64,000 nucleotides of DNA from the NCBI RefSeq assembly GCF_042657165.1, contig NZ_JBHSNJ010000012.1:806001-870000 (forward strand), given 5' to 3'. Shown here in pieces: positions 1 through 8,419 of this stretch (position 1 is the first letter of the stretch; every line of letters begins with the position of its first letter). The stretch is from Agrilutibacter niabensis. Lineage in GTDB: Bacteria; Pseudomonadota; Gammaproteobacteria; Xanthomonadales; Xanthomonadaceae. The position numbers and the translations under genes were made by a program. The notes beneath the pieces are model-generated. The model was given only the letters and a program-made list of their open reading frames with translations, did no database searches and had not been told where the DNA came from.

Positions 1-1143
1 GCCCAGGTCCAGCGCATCGGCGAGCAGCGGGTAGAGCGTACCCAGCAGCACCATGGCGCAGGCGGTGGACAGCAGCAGGTTGTTCGCCAGCAACAGGGTC
101 TCGCGCGAGGCGACGCCGAACGGCGCGCCCGTGTCGTCCGATGGCGCGCGCATCGCGTACAGCACCAGCGAGCCGCCGATCACGATGCCCAGGAAGATGA
201 GGATGAACAGTCCGCGCGTGGGATCGGACGCGAAGGCATGCACCGAGGTCAGCACGCCCGAACGCACCAGGAAGGTCCCCAGCAGCGACAACGAGAACGT
301 CGCGATCGCCAGCAGCAGCGTCCAGCCGCGGAAGCTGCCCCGCTTCTCGGTCACCGCCTGCGAATGCAGCAGCGCCGCGCCCGCCAGCCACGGCATGAAC
401 GAGGCGTTCTCGACCGGATCCCAGAACCACCAGCCGCCCCAGCCCAGCTCGTAATACGCCCACCACGATCCCAGCGCGATGCCGAGGGTGAGGAACGCCC
501 AGGCGATGTTGGTCCACGGCCGGGTCCAGCGCAGCCAGCGCGCATCGATGCGGCCATCGAGCAGGGCGGCGATCGCGAACGCGAACGGTACCGAGAAACC
601 CACGTAGCCCAGGTACAGCATCGGCGGATGGATGATCATCCCCGGATCCTGCAGCAGCGGGTTCAGGTCGCGGCCTTCGGCGACGGCGGGCAGCAGGCGC
701 TCGAACGGATTGCTGGTGAAGATCAGGAAGGCGAGGAAGCCGAACGCCACCGCGCCCATCACCGACAGTACGCGGGCGATCACTTCGGCGGGCAGGCGCT
801 GCGAGAAGCGCGCGACCGCGGCCGTCCACACCGCGAGGATCATCGCCCACAGCAGCAGCGAGCCTTCGTGCGAGCCCCACACGGCGGTGTAGCGATAGAT
901 CACCGGCAACAGCGAGTTGCTGTTGGTGGCGACGTACTTGATCGAGAAGTCCTGGCTGACGAAACCGTAGGTCAGCGCGACGAACGCGAATGCCACCAGC
1001 GCGAACTGCGCGAAGGCCGCCGGACGCGCGATCGCCATCCACGAGGCGATGCCGCGCTGCGCGCCGACCATCGGCAGGACGGCCTGCAGCGCGGCGACCA
1101 GCAGCGCGAGGACGAGCGCGAATTGACCAAGCTCGGGCAGCAC
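1..1143 (-). CDS. ccmF: Cytochrome c heme lyase subunit CcmF (partial)
   Basis: This is the N-terminal 381 codons of CcmF, the polytopic inner-membrane protein that takes heme from holo-CcmE and attaches it to apocytochrome c in the periplasm. The family is usually about 650 residues, so the C-terminal part lies beyond the left edge. I translated it from a GTG at 1143, directly next to the ccmE stop at 1144-1146; no ATG lies near. Multiple hydrophobic segments are visible, with the WWD signature WGGWWFWDPVENASFMPW at residues 235-252 and conserved histidines near residues 172 (MIIHPP) and 260. It is the last visible gene of a tight ccmABCDEF operon read leftward, which strongly supports the call. 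Confidence 0.95.
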   Translation of the reverse strand, partial: MLPELGQFALVLALLVAALQAVLPMVGAQRGIASWMAIARPAAFAQFALVAFAFVALTYGFVSQDFSIKYVATNSNSLLPVIYRYTAVWGSHEGSLLLWAMILAVWTAAVARFSQRLPAEVIARVLSVMGAVAFGFLAFLIFTSNPFERLLPAVAEGRDLNPLLQDPGMIIHPPMLYLGYVGFSVPFAFAIAALLDGRIDARWLRWTRPWTNIAWAFLTLGIALGSWWAYYELGWGGWWFWDPVENASFMPWLAGAALLHSQAVTEKRGSFRGWTLLLAIATFSLSLLGTFLVRSGVLTSVHAFASDPTRGLFILIFLGIVIGGSLVLYAMRAPSDDTGAPFGVASRETLLLANNLLLSTACAMVLLGTLYPLLADALDLG

Positions 1144-1626
1144 TTATTTCGTTTCCGCCGCAGGCGCAGGCGTCGTGCCCTGGGCTGGTTTGACGTCGTG
1201 CTTCTTGTGCGCCATGCCCATCTTGTCCGCGACTTCCTTCGGCATGTAGGTCTCGTCGTGCTTGGCCAGCACCTGTTCGGCCACGAAGCGGTCGCCCTGC
1301 ATGCGCCCGGTGGCGATCACGGCCTGCTTCTCGCGGAACAGGTCGGGCAGGATCCCGGTGTAGACCACCGGCATTTCGGCGTCGCCGTCGGTCACCCGGA
1401 AGTGGGCCTCGAGCGAACCCTGCGCGCGCCGGAACGAATTCGCCGCGACCATCCCGCCGAGGCGGAAGCGCGCGTGCGCAGCGGTTTCGCCGCGCAATAC
1501 TTCGCTGGGCGTGTAGAGGTAGGTGACGTTGCGCTGGATTGCGTAGGTCACCAGCGCGGCGGCGATGCCGGCGGCGGCGACGAGCGCGGCGATCCAGATC
1601 AGGCGGTTGCGGCGGGTGGGGTTCAT
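1144..1626 (-). CDS. ccmE: Cytochrome c-type biogenesis heme chaperone CcmE
   Basis: The protein has 160 residues and is the periplasmic heme chaperone that binds heme covalently and carries it from CcmABCD to CcmF. A single N-terminal membrane anchor spans residues 9-28. The heme-binding histidine is H123 in LAKHDETYMP, followed by Y127, as in classical (His-type) CcmE. The tail is short, polar and Ala/Pro/Lys-rich. The start MNPTRRNRL at 1626 is chosen because it precedes the anchor directly and follows ccmD by 8 bp; a longer upstream frame only reads across ccmD. It ends immediately before the GTG of ccmF, indicating translational coupling. Confidence 0.96.
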   Translation of the reverse strand: MNPTRRNRLIWIAALVAAAGIAAALVTYAIQRNVTYLYTPSEVLRGETAAHARFRLGGMVAANSFRRAQGSLEAHFRVTDGDAEMPVVYTGILPDLFREKQAVIATGRMQGDRFVAEQVLAKHDETYMPKEVADKMGMAHKKHDVKPAQGTTPAPAAETK

Positions 1627-1634
1627 GAAAAGGG

Positions 1635-1799
1635 CTATCGGGTGAGTTCGTTGTTGGCCGAACGCGCGGCCTCGCGCACGGCGCGCAGGCGGGCATTGCG
1701 GAGCTGGCGGCGGATCTGCAGCTGGGTGGCGACGAAATCCCACGCGAGCACGATCACGAAGACCGCGTATGCGGCGATCAGGTAATTCAGGTAGCTCAT
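1635..1799 (-). CDS. ccmD: Heme exporter protein CcmD
   Basis: A 54-residue small membrane protein. One hydrophobic helix (about residues 5-23) is followed by a basic cytoplasmic tail rich in Arg and Gln (QLQIRRQLRNARLR), the usual CcmD pattern. CcmD stabilises the CcmABC complex and is needed to release holo-CcmE. Its ATG at 1799 overlaps the TGA of ccmC in an ATGA junction, and its position between ccmC and ccmE is the standard order. The family is poorly conserved, so length, topology and context carry the call. Confidence 0.9.
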   Translation of the reverse strand: MSYLNYLIAAYAVFVIVLAWDFVATQLQIRRQLRNARLRAVREAARSANNELTR

Positions 1800-2545
1800 G
1801 CCCGCGGCTCCGCCAGCTGGGCGACCCATGCCTTGCCGGCTTCGCGGCGCAGGTTGTCGGCGCGGGCGCGGGCAAGCAGGGCACCGATGAACCACAGCTT
1901 GGTGCCAAGGATCATCAGCACCAGCGGCGCGATCATGCTCGAGTCCATCGTCGACTCGCCCATCAGGCGGATCGTCTGGCCCTGGTGCAGCGAGTTCCAC
2001 CACACCACCGAGTAACGGATCACCGGCAGCAGCGCGACACCGACGATGGCGAGGAAGCCGGCCGCACGCGCGGCGGAGCGGCGGTCGTCGATCGCGTTGT
2101 AGAGGCCGATCACGCCCAGGTACATGAAGAGCAGGATCAGTTCCGTGGTCAGGCGCGGATCCCAGTCCCACCAGGTGCCCCACATCGGCTTGCCCCAGAT
2201 CGAGCCGGTGATCAGCGTGATCAGGGTGAAGGCGGCGCCGATCGGCGCGCACGCCATGGCGAGGATCTCGCACAGCTTGATCCGCCACACCTGCGCGATC
2301 ACCGCGTACACCGCCATCAGCGCATACACGGCCATGCTCATCCATGCGCTCGGCACGTGGATGTAGAGGATGCGGAAGCTGTCGCCCTGCTGGTAATCGG
2401 CGGGCACGTGGAACAGGCCCCAGTACACGCCCACTGCCATCGCCAGCAGGCCCAGGCCGTACCCCCACGGCGCCCAGCGCGCGGCGAAGCGATCGAAGTA
2501 GGGCGGCGAACCAAGTTGGTGGAACCAGCGCAGGATCGGATTCAT
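1796..2545 (-). CDS. ccmC: Heme export/attachment protein CcmC
   Basis: A 249-residue protein with six predicted membrane helices. CcmC displays heme at the periplasmic face and is needed for covalent attachment of heme to CcmE. The WWD signature MWGTWWDWDPRLT lies near residues 121-133, and the two flanking periplasmic histidines that ligate heme are H63 (YIHVPSAW) and H187 (WNSLHQGQ). The length matches the family. It starts 115 bp downstream of ccmB and its stop overlaps the ccmD start by 4 bp. No deviation from a functional CcmC is visible. Confidence 0.96.
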   Translation of the reverse strand: MNPILRWFHQLGSPPYFDRFAARWAPWGYGLGLLAMAVGVYWGLFHVPADYQQGDSFRILYIHVPSAWMSMAVYALMAVYAVIAQVWRIKLCEILAMACAPIGAAFTLITLITGSIWGKPMWGTWWDWDPRLTTELILLFMYLGVIGLYNAIDDRRSAARAAGFLAIVGVALLPVIRYSVVWWNSLHQGQTIRLMGESTMDSSMIAPLVLMILGTKLWFIGALLARARADNLRREAGKAWVAQLAEPRA

Positions 2546-2660
2546 CTTTTCTCAGGCCGCTCCGCCGGTAGACGGGTGGCGGCATTGTCGCGGAGCCGGA
2601 GGCGCCACGGCTTGATCGAGCTCAACCGGCCCCCGCTTGCCTGCGACGGCCAGCCCGCGT

Positions 2661-3374
2661 TCAAGTAAGGGCGATCCGGATGGCGGCGGCGGCGGCCAGA
2701 GGCGCGAGCACCAGTGCCAGGACCAGCCCGGCTCCCAGCATCAGCAGCGCCCCGGTGACATCCAGTCCCTGCGCCGCCTGGACGACGCTGCCCGCCCCGA
2801 ACACCAGAACCGGCACGTAAAGCGGCAGCGCCAGCAGGGCCACAAGTATACCGGAGCGTCGCATCCCGACCGTCAGCGCCGCGACCACCGCACCGAGCAG
2901 GCTCAGCAGCGGAGTGCCCAGCGCGAGGGAGCCCAGCAGCACGCCCAGCTGCGGCCGTGGCAGGTGCAGCAGCTCGGCCAGCAGCGGCGCGGCGACCAGC
3001 AGCGGCAGCGCCGTCGTCGCCCAGTGCATGAACGTGCGCACCAGTACCAGCCAGGCCAGGGGCACCGGCGCCAGCATCCATTGTTCGAGCGAGCCGTCCT
3101 CGGCGTCGCCCCGGAACAGTGTGTCCAGCGCCAGCAATCCCGCCAGCAGGGAGGCCAGCCACAGCACCGCGCCGGCCGACTTCGCCAGTGCCACCCGGTC
3201 ATTGCCCAGCGCCAGCGCGAAAAGGGTCACCACCAGCAGCGCGAAAAGCGCCGGTTGCAGGGCATCGCCCCGGCGGCGCCACAGCAGGCGCAGGTCGCGC
3301 TGGACCAGGGCGCGCGCCGATGCGAGCAGGCCGGGCTGGGTGGCGTTCGAAGGAACGGTCACGGTGGACGTCAT
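2661..3374 (-). CDS. ccmB: Heme exporter permease CcmB
   Basis: A 237-residue protein, slightly longer than typical CcmB (about 220). It is the membrane subunit of the CcmAB ABC transporter that drives release of holo-CcmE from CcmC. After a short polar N-terminus come RALVQRDLRLLWRR, typical of CcmB, and about six hydrophobic segments; FRGDAEDGSLEQWMLAP near residues 88-104 is a recognisable family loop. The ATG at 3374 overlaps the ccmA stop (ATGA), which decides the start; a longer open frame upstream is the shadow of ccmA. Confidence 0.94.
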   Translation of the reverse strand: MTSTVTVPSNATQPGLLASARALVQRDLRLLWRRRGDALQPALFALLVVTLFALALGNDRVALAKSAGAVLWLASLLAGLLALDTLFRGDAEDGSLEQWMLAPVPLAWLVLVRTFMHWATTALPLLVAAPLLAELLHLPRPQLGVLLGSLALGTPLLSLLGAVVAALTVGMRRSGILVALLALPLYVPVLVFGAGSVVQAAQGLDVTGALLMLGAGLVLALVLAPLAAAAAIRIALT

Positions 3375-4090
3375 GCCGGTTTCCTCATCACCAGCAGCCG
3401 CGTGCGCACCGGCGGAGCGGCGTAGGCGCCGTGCGTCGTCACCAGCGTTGCGCCGCCATCGTTCAGGTGTGCCTGGACCATCCGGTTGACCAATTCGATG
3501 CCGTCGAGGTCGAGGTTGGCGTAGGGCTCGTCCAGCAGCCACAACGGGGCCGGAGACAGCCACAAGCGTGCCAGCGAGAGCCGCTTCTTCTGCCCGGCGG
3601 ACAACTGCCGGGCCAGCGCGTCCTCGTAGCCGGCCAGTCCCACCATCGCCATCGCCTGTTCCGGCAGCAGCTGCGCGCGCCGGCCATGCAGGCCGCACAG
3701 GAAGTCGAGGTTTTCCAGCGCGCTCAGATCGGCCTTCAATGCCGGCAGGTGGCCGAGATAGGCGATCGCATGCGAGCGCTGGTAGGCATCCGCCGTACGG
3801 CCTTCGATCAGGATCTGGCCTTCATCGAGCTTGAGCAGCCCGGCCAGCACCCGCAGCAGCGTGGTCTTGCCCGCGCCGTTGTCGCCCTGCACCAGCAAGG
3901 CTTCGCTCGCATCGACCGCGAAATCCAGCGGCCCGAACACCGGCTCGTCATTGCGCGTGAAACGCAGTCCCCGCGCCTCCAGCAACGGGGGCAGGGCAGT
4001 GTTGGGCGGCGTGCTGCTGGGGAGCCGGCTGCTAGGCGGAATGTTGTCCAGGGCGTTGTCCAAGGGCCGCGACCGGCGGGCGGCGGCCAC
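3371..4090 (-). CDS. ccmA: Heme exporter ATP-binding protein CcmA
   Basis: The ABC ATPase of CcmAB. Walker A GDNGAGKT is at residues 69-76, signature LSAGQKKR at 163-170, Walker B LWLLDEP at 183-189 and the switch histidine at 220. From the ATG at 4090 the protein has 239 residues, about 30 more than usual; the extra N-terminus is Pro/Ser/Arg-rich and unlike the family, so the real start may be a non-ATG codon nearer LEARGLRF. It overlaps ccmB by 4 bp and lies 18 bp downstream of a DUF3293 gene on the same strand, which may share its promoter. Confidence 0.94.
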   Translation of the reverse strand: MAAARRSRPLDNALDNIPPSSRLPSSTPPNTALPPLLEARGLRFTRNDEPVFGPLDFAVDASEALLVQGDNGAGKTTLLRVLAGLLKLDEGQILIEGRTADAYQRSHAIAYLGHLPALKADLSALENLDFLCGLHGRRAQLLPEQAMAMVGLAGYEDALARQLSAGQKKRLSLARLWLSPAPLWLLDEPYANLDLDGIELVNRMVQAHLNDGGATLVTTHGAYAAPPVRTRLLVMRKPA

Positions 4091-4108
4091 GGCCGCGAAG
4101 CCGCGATT

Positions 4109-4627
4109 TTATGCGATCAGCCCGGGTCGCGGCCTGGCCAGGGGAGGGGGTCCAGCGCCGGCCCAGTCGATGCAGTCGCCCGCCATCGCGCCCCCGGGTG
4201 GCCTGGGCATCTGCATCCGCAAGCGTACCGGCTCGCCGAACGACCACGCGAGCACGCCTGCCTGGGAGAACTCACGCGCGATCAGGTCCAGCATGGCTTC
4301 CTCGATGTCCCCGACCAACCAGCCCTCTTCGCGCCAGAGGCCCTCCTTGTCGAACGCGTATGCCGGCTGCCGCGAGGCGCCGATGGCATCGAGCCGGGCC
4401 ACGAGCGCGGCATTGGCGGATTCGTTGGCTGCGTCCGCATGCGGTATCGAAGCCGGATTCCACGCCGTGATGAAGCCGTAGCGCGCTGCCGGCCAATACG
4501 CTTCCACGTCCCGCGCCGGTTCGCCCACGTGGATGAGCAGCGCGTCGCCGTCGAGCACGACCGCGTACTCGGCCTGGGCATAAGCGTCCGCCAGTTCGGC
4601 GGCGTTGACGATATGAAGCTCGCGCAT
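4109..4627 (-). CDS. DUF3293 domain protein
   Basis: A 172-residue soluble protein. The central FITAWNPAS motif followed by a Ser/Asn/Ala-rich helix is characteristic of DUF3293, a family without established biochemical function, common beside unrelated housekeeping genes in proteobacteria. No signal peptide or membrane helix is visible. I chose MRELHIV at 4627 over an in-frame ATG 16 codons upstream, because homologous N-termini start close to this strand and a purine-rich GGAG lies about a dozen bases before it. It precedes ccmA by only 18 bp; a functional link to cytochrome c maturation is not implied by sequence. Confidence 0.75.
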   Translation of the reverse strand: MRELHIVNAAELADAYAQAEYAVVLDGDALLIHVGEPARDVEAYWPAARYGFITAWNPASIPHADAANESANAALVARLDAIGASRQPAYAFDKEGLWREEGWLVGDIEEAMLDLIAREFSQAGVLAWSFGEPVRLRMQMPRPPGGAMAGDCIDWAGAGPPPLARPRPGLIA

Positions 4628-4738
4628 CCTGGCAGTCTCCCCGCGTCCGGTTACAACACTAACCCCGATTGCCATTAGGCCGCAGCGGCGCGATTCCTTA
4701 AACTCGGGGCCTCCCCCCTCCCCAGCCCGACGTTAGCG

Positions 4739-5887
4739 ATGACCCCGGAAACGAAGCTGCCCAAGGTCGGCACCACCATCTTCACCGTGATGTCGCAGCT
4801 CGCCGCCGAACACGGCGCCGTCAACCTCGGCCAGGGCTTCCCCGACTTCAACGTCCCCGACCGCCTGGTCGAGGCCCTCGATCGCGCCATGCGCGAGGGC
4901 AAGAACCAGTACGCGCCGATGACTGGCATCCCCGCGCTGCGCCAGGCCATCGCCGCCAAGACCGAACGCTGCTACGGCTACCGCCCCGACGCGGACAGCG
5001 AGATCACTGTCACTTCCGGCGCGTCCGAAGCGATCTTCAACGCCGTGCTCGCCGTCGTCCAACCGGGCGACGAAGTCATCGTCCTCGACCCCTGTTACGA
5101 CTGTTACGAGCCCGCGATCGATCTTGCCGGCGCCCGCGCGGTGCACGTCCCGCTGGACCCCCACACCTTCGCCCCCAACTGGGACCTGATCCGCGCTGCC
5201 GTCAGCCCGAAGACGCGGATGCTGATGATCAACTCGCCGCACAACCCGTCCGGGGCGATGTTCAGCGCCGACGACATCGCCCAGCTCACCGCGATGATCA
5301 GCGGCACCCACATCTACCTGCTCTCGGACGAGGTCTACGAGCACATCGTCTTCGACGGCGCCCGCCACGAATCGGTGCTGCGCCATCCGGAGTTGCGCGA
5401 GCGCGCCTTCGTCGTTTCCAGCTTCGGCAAGACCTACCACTGCACCGGCTGGAAGGTCGGGTACTGCATCGCGCCGCCTGCGCTGTCGGCGGAATTCCGC
5501 AAGGTCCACCAGTACAACACCTTCTGCACCTTCGCACCGGCGCAGTGGGCCTTCGCCGAAATGATCGAAGCCGAGCCCGGGCATTACGAGCAACTCGGCG
5601 CCTTCTACGAAGCCAAGCGCGACCGTTTCCGCGCGCAGCTGATGAGCACCAAGCTGGCGCCGCTCGACGTACCTGGAGGCTATTTCCAGCTCGTCGACTA
5701 CTCCGCCGTGAGCGACCTCGACGACGTCGCCTTCTGCCGCTGGCTCACCATCGAGAAGGGTGTCACCGCGATCCCCTTGTCGCCGTTCTATGAAACCGCG
5801 CCGGTCGGCCAGCGCATCGCGCGGCTGTGTTTTGCCAAGAACGAGGCGACGCTGGATGCGGCGATCGAGAGGTTGCAGAAACTGTAA
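4739..5887 (+). CDS. PLP-dependent methionine/kynurenine-type aminotransferase
   Basis: A 382-residue fold-type I aminotransferase of the YbdL / kynurenine-oxoglutarate transaminase group. The PLP lysine is K231 in SSFGKTYHCTGWKVGY, the cofactor Asp is in SDEVYEH (about 197) and NSPHNPSG is near 165-172. The N-terminal VNLGQGFPDFNVP is typical of YbdL, which prefers methionine and aromatic amino acids with keto-acid acceptors; some relatives also cleave cysteine conjugates. It is cytoplasmic and full length. It stands alone, divergent from the DUF3293-ccm operon, with 111 bp between the two starts. Exact substrate cannot be read from sequence. Confidence 0.9.
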   Translation: MTPETKLPKVGTTIFTVMSQLAAEHGAVNLGQGFPDFNVPDRLVEALDRAMREGKNQYAPMTGIPALRQAIAAKTERCYGYRPDADSEITVTSGASEAIFNAVLAVVQPGDEVIVLDPCYDCYEPAIDLAGARAVHVPLDPHTFAPNWDLIRAAVSPKTRMLMINSPHNPSGAMFSADDIAQLTAMISGTHIYLLSDEVYEHIVFDGARHESVLRHPELRERAFVVSSFGKTYHCTGWKVGYCIAPPALSAEFRKVHQYNTFCTFAPAQWAFAEMIEAEPGHYEQLGAFYEAKRDRFRAQLMSTKLAPLDVPGGYFQLVDYSAVSDLDDVAFCRWLTIEKGVTAIPLSPFYETAPVGQRIARLCFAKNEATLDAAIERLQKL

Positions 5888-6226
5888 GAGTCCGCGCCGG
5901 CCCTCTTGCCGGCGGCGTCAGGTTCGTTCTACTCTTCGTGGCGAGCGTCGATTGGCGCTCGTCGAGTAGCACGTCGACGTTGGAAGAGAGTTCAAGGACA
6001 GAACGATCACCGCTTGTTCCAACACGAATCGCTGGTTGCGATCGTGAGGCGGTGTAGTACAGGGATGGTAAGCGCGCCGTATCAGCACGGCCGCCAGGCT
6101 CACAGCCCTGGCTTGATCTGTCCGTTGTCTCACTACCGCGGCGAGGGCCGACGGTCGTGCATGGCCATGCCGTGCATCCGCGGTCCCTCCGGCGTGTGGC
6201 GTCCATCAACGCGGATCGGGGACAGC
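5888..6226 (+). promoter_or_regulatory. Intergenic leader of the virB operon with two stem-loops
   Basis: 339 bp without a convincing gene. A short GC stem at 5895-5901/5908-5914 (CGCCGGC, loop CCTCTT) lies just after the aminotransferase stop and may aid termination, though no T-run follows. A larger nested inverted repeat is at 5929-5969: CTACTC at 5929-5934 pairs with GAGTAG at 5964-5969, enclosing CGAGCG/CGCTCG at 5942-5947/5956-5961. The operon promoter is presumably in the remainder, but I could not identify -35/-10 boxes with confidence. Confidence 0.4.
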
Positions 6227-6691
6227 GTGGGCACTACAACTGCAAAGGGTATTGGAGGCTGGGGCATCGCCCTGCCGGTCGTGCTGGCGATTCTCACCGT
6301 TGGTTGTGCGACCAGGCCAGCGCCGGAATACGGTGGCCGCTGGAGGCCGGTAAATCGATATGCGGAGACTCCGCAGGAAATCCCCCTCCATGAGAACTAC
6401 ACCTTTCATCCCTCGCCCATGGACGGCACGCTCAAGGTCATGCTTGAGCGCTGGGCGCGCGATTCGAAGATGACGATCTCATACGGACATTCTTCGGATT
6501 TCACGCTGCATTCGGCGGTTGCGCAGATACGCACGGACGATCTTGGGGAGGCTGTGTCGCAATTGTCGGCCGCATATGCCGCACAAGGCATCGTCGTCAC
6601 TGCCGAAGGCAATCAGATCATCGTGAGAGGCGTTGCTCCGGCTTCCGCCAGCGGCTCTCCGGCGGGCAACTCGGCTGCGGCCGCCCCATAA
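6227..6691 (+). CDS. virB7: VirB7-like T4SS outer-membrane lipoprotein with N0 domain
   Basis: A 154-residue lipoprotein. The GTG at 6227, preceded by GGGGAC, puts a signal sequence with lipobox LTVGC in place (lipid-acceptor Cys 27); a longer frame upstream has no such signal. After a linker, residues about 60-140 form an STN/N0-like fold (PMDGTLKVMLERWARDSKM ... GNQIIVRG), as in secretins and TonB receptors. Classical VirB7 is a short peptide, while VirB7 of the Xanthomonadaceae bacteria-killing T4SS carries this globular N0 domain on the outer-membrane ring. A low-complexity Ala/Ser/Gly tail follows. The next gene is virB8, 41 bp downstream, which anchors the identification. Confidence 0.85.
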   Translation: MGTTTAKGIGGWGIALPVVLAILTVGCATRPAPEYGGRWRPVNRYAETPQEIPLHENYTFHPSPMDGTLKVMLERWARDSKMTISYGHSSDFTLHSAVAQIRTDDLGEAVSQLSAAYAAQGIVVTAEGNQIIVRGVAPASASGSPAGNSAAAAP

Positions 6692-6732
6692 GACGGCGCC
6701 AGGAAGGCCATTCACGACAAGGACGCGAACGA

Positions 6733-7644
6733 ATGCTCGAAAAGAGATCAGCCACGCCGCAGGTAGATGCGGCCATTGCGAAAGCCGTCAACTTCGAAGT
6801 CACCATCGCAGACCTCGCAAGGCGCAGTGAGCGCCGCGCATGGAGGGTCGCGTGGGCGGCGATCCTGATGTCCATCATCCTGGCAAGTGGTTACTTCCTG
6901 TTCCTGCCCCTCAAGGAAAAAGTGCCGTATCTGGTGATGGCAGATGCCTATACCGGAACCAGCACGGTGGCGCGGCTGGCCGGAAATCTCGGCGGGCATG
7001 CCATCACCGCCAGTGAGGCACTCAACAAGAGCAACATCGCCCATTTCGTAATGGCGCGAGAGTCCTACGACTACTCCCAGTTCGGCCAGCAGGACTGGAA
7101 CACGGTGCATGCCATGGGCACGCCCCTGGTCACCGCGGGCTACGCAAGGCTGTTCACCAGGACGAACCCGGACAACCCGCAGACGCGGTTCGGCAAGAGC
7201 AAGTCGATCCGCGTGAAAATCCTCAGCCTGCAATTGCATGATCCTGCGGAAGTGGGCGGAACGCCGAAGTCGGCGACGGTCCGTTTCCAGCGAAGTCTCT
7301 ACGACAAGGCGGCCGGATCAAGTACGCCGTTGGACAGCAAGATCGCGTCGGTGGAGTTCAGCTACAACACTGGCCTGAAGATGGACGAGCCCAATCGGAT
7401 CCTCAATCCGCTGGGCTTTCAGGTCACCAGCTACCGCGTAGACAACGACTACGCTGCGTCGCCGCCACTGGAAAGCGAATTCGCGGTGCATGAGCAAGAG
7501 CCCGTGGCGGATACGACTGTTGGCACGGTAACCCCAACGGTCGCGCCGGGAGGCGTTCCCGCCGGCAGCCAGCCGTCCTCGGTGCCGGCGCCCTCTCATC
7601 CCGCGGCGGCACAAAATCCCGCTTCCGGCAATGCAATGGAGTGA
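6733..7644 (+). CDS. virB8: T4SS inner-membrane protein VirB8
   Basis: A 303-residue bitopic protein. A cytoplasmic N-terminus is followed by one membrane helix (about 37-58) and a periplasmic NTF2-like VirB8 domain. The conserved NPLGFQVTSYRVD is near residues 229-241, a hallmark of the family. The C-terminus extends in a Pro/Ala/Ser-rich tail of about 50 residues, longer than in Agrobacterium VirB8. VirB8 assembles between the core complex and the inner-membrane platform and contacts VirB9, VirB10 and VirB4. It ends with TGA at 7642-7644, eight bases before the likely virB9 start. Confidence 0.93.
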   Translation: MLEKRSATPQVDAAIAKAVNFEVTIADLARRSERRAWRVAWAAILMSIILASGYFLFLPLKEKVPYLVMADAYTGTSTVARLAGNLGGHAITASEALNKSNIAHFVMARESYDYSQFGQQDWNTVHAMGTPLVTAGYARLFTRTNPDNPQTRFGKSKSIRVKILSLQLHDPAEVGGTPKSATVRFQRSLYDKAAGSSTPLDSKIASVEFSYNTGLKMDEPNRILNPLGFQVTSYRVDNDYAASPPLESEFAVHEQEPVADTTVGTVTPTVAPGGVPAGSQPSSVPAPSHPAAAQNPASGNAME

Positions 7645-7651
7645 GCGCCGA

Positions 7652-8419
7652 ATGAATTGCCCGCGCAAGTACCACTCCGTCTGTGGAGTGGTGTTCATGG
7701 TGATGGCCGGAATCACGCAACCGGCTGCCGCACAAGTCATCCAGGAGTACGAGTACGAGCCAAATCGCATCTACCAGGTGCGTACTGGACTGGGTATCGC
7801 CACCCAGATCGAGCTGAGCCCGAACGAACAGGTCATCGACTACAGCACCGGCTTCAGCAATGGCTGGGACCTTAGCCGTCGCGACAACGTGTTCTACCTG
7901 AAGCCAAAGAACATCGATGTCGATACCAACATGATGGTGCGCACGGCAACACATTCGTACATCTTCGAATTGAAGGTTGTTGCGACCGACTGGCGTGCCC
8001 TGGAGCAGGCCAAGAACGCCGGCGTTCAATACAAGGTCAAGTTCGTATACCCGAGCGATGCCGAGTTTGCGGCCGGTAATGCCAAGGATGCGCCGCAGCC
8101 TGAGCTGAGCACGAAGCTCGACCGGAACCGTCAATACAACTTCGATTACCAGTATGCGACGAAGACAAGGCAGTCGTGGCTGATTCCGGTCAATGTCTAT
8201 GACGACGGCCGCTTCACCTATGTGCGGATGAGCGACAACAAGAACATTCCGACGGGCAGCTTTCCCGCAGTATTCGCGCGTGAGCGGGAAGGGGGTGAAG
8301 ACTTCGTAGTCAACACCACGGTAGAGGACAACACCATCATCGTCCATGGCACCTATCCCTACCTGATCGTCCGTCACGGAAGCAATGTCGTAGGCCTGCG
8401 CAGGAACAAGCAGAAATGA
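7652..8419 (+). CDS. virB9: T4SS core-complex protein VirB9
   Basis: A 255-residue periplasmic protein of the VirB9/TrbG/CagX family, part of the ring formed by VirB7, VirB9 and VirB10. A signal peptide ending near QPAAAQ is followed by EYEYEPNRIYQVRTG, which matches the usual start of mature VirB9, and the C-terminal domain includes YQYATKTRQSWLIPVNVYDDG and FAREREG near the VirB7-binding end. I chose the ATG at 7652 rather than 7631 because 7631 overlaps virB8 and adds seven charged residues ahead of the signal. The C-terminus overlaps virB10 by 4 bp. Local base composition is visibly less GC-rich than flanking genes. Confidence 0.93.
   Translation: MNCPRKYHSVCGVVFMVMAGITQPAAAQVIQEYEYEPNRIYQVRTGLGIATQIELSPNEQVIDYSTGFSNGWDLSRRDNVFYLKPKNIDVDTNMMVRTATHSYIFELKVVATDWRALEQAKNAGVQYKVKFVYPSDAEFAAGNAKDAPQPELSTKLDRNRQYNFDYQYATKTRQSWLIPVNVYDDGRFTYVRMSDNKNIPTGSFPAVFAREREGGEDFVVNTTVEDNTIIVHGTYPYLIVRHGSNVVGLRRNKQK

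Noticed and set aside
238..1785. Plus-strand open frame of 515 codons opposite ccmF/ccmE/ccmD
   Set aside because: The predicted protein is Arg/Gln/His-rich without any domain and lies antisense to well-supported ccm genes; a composition artefact of high GC.
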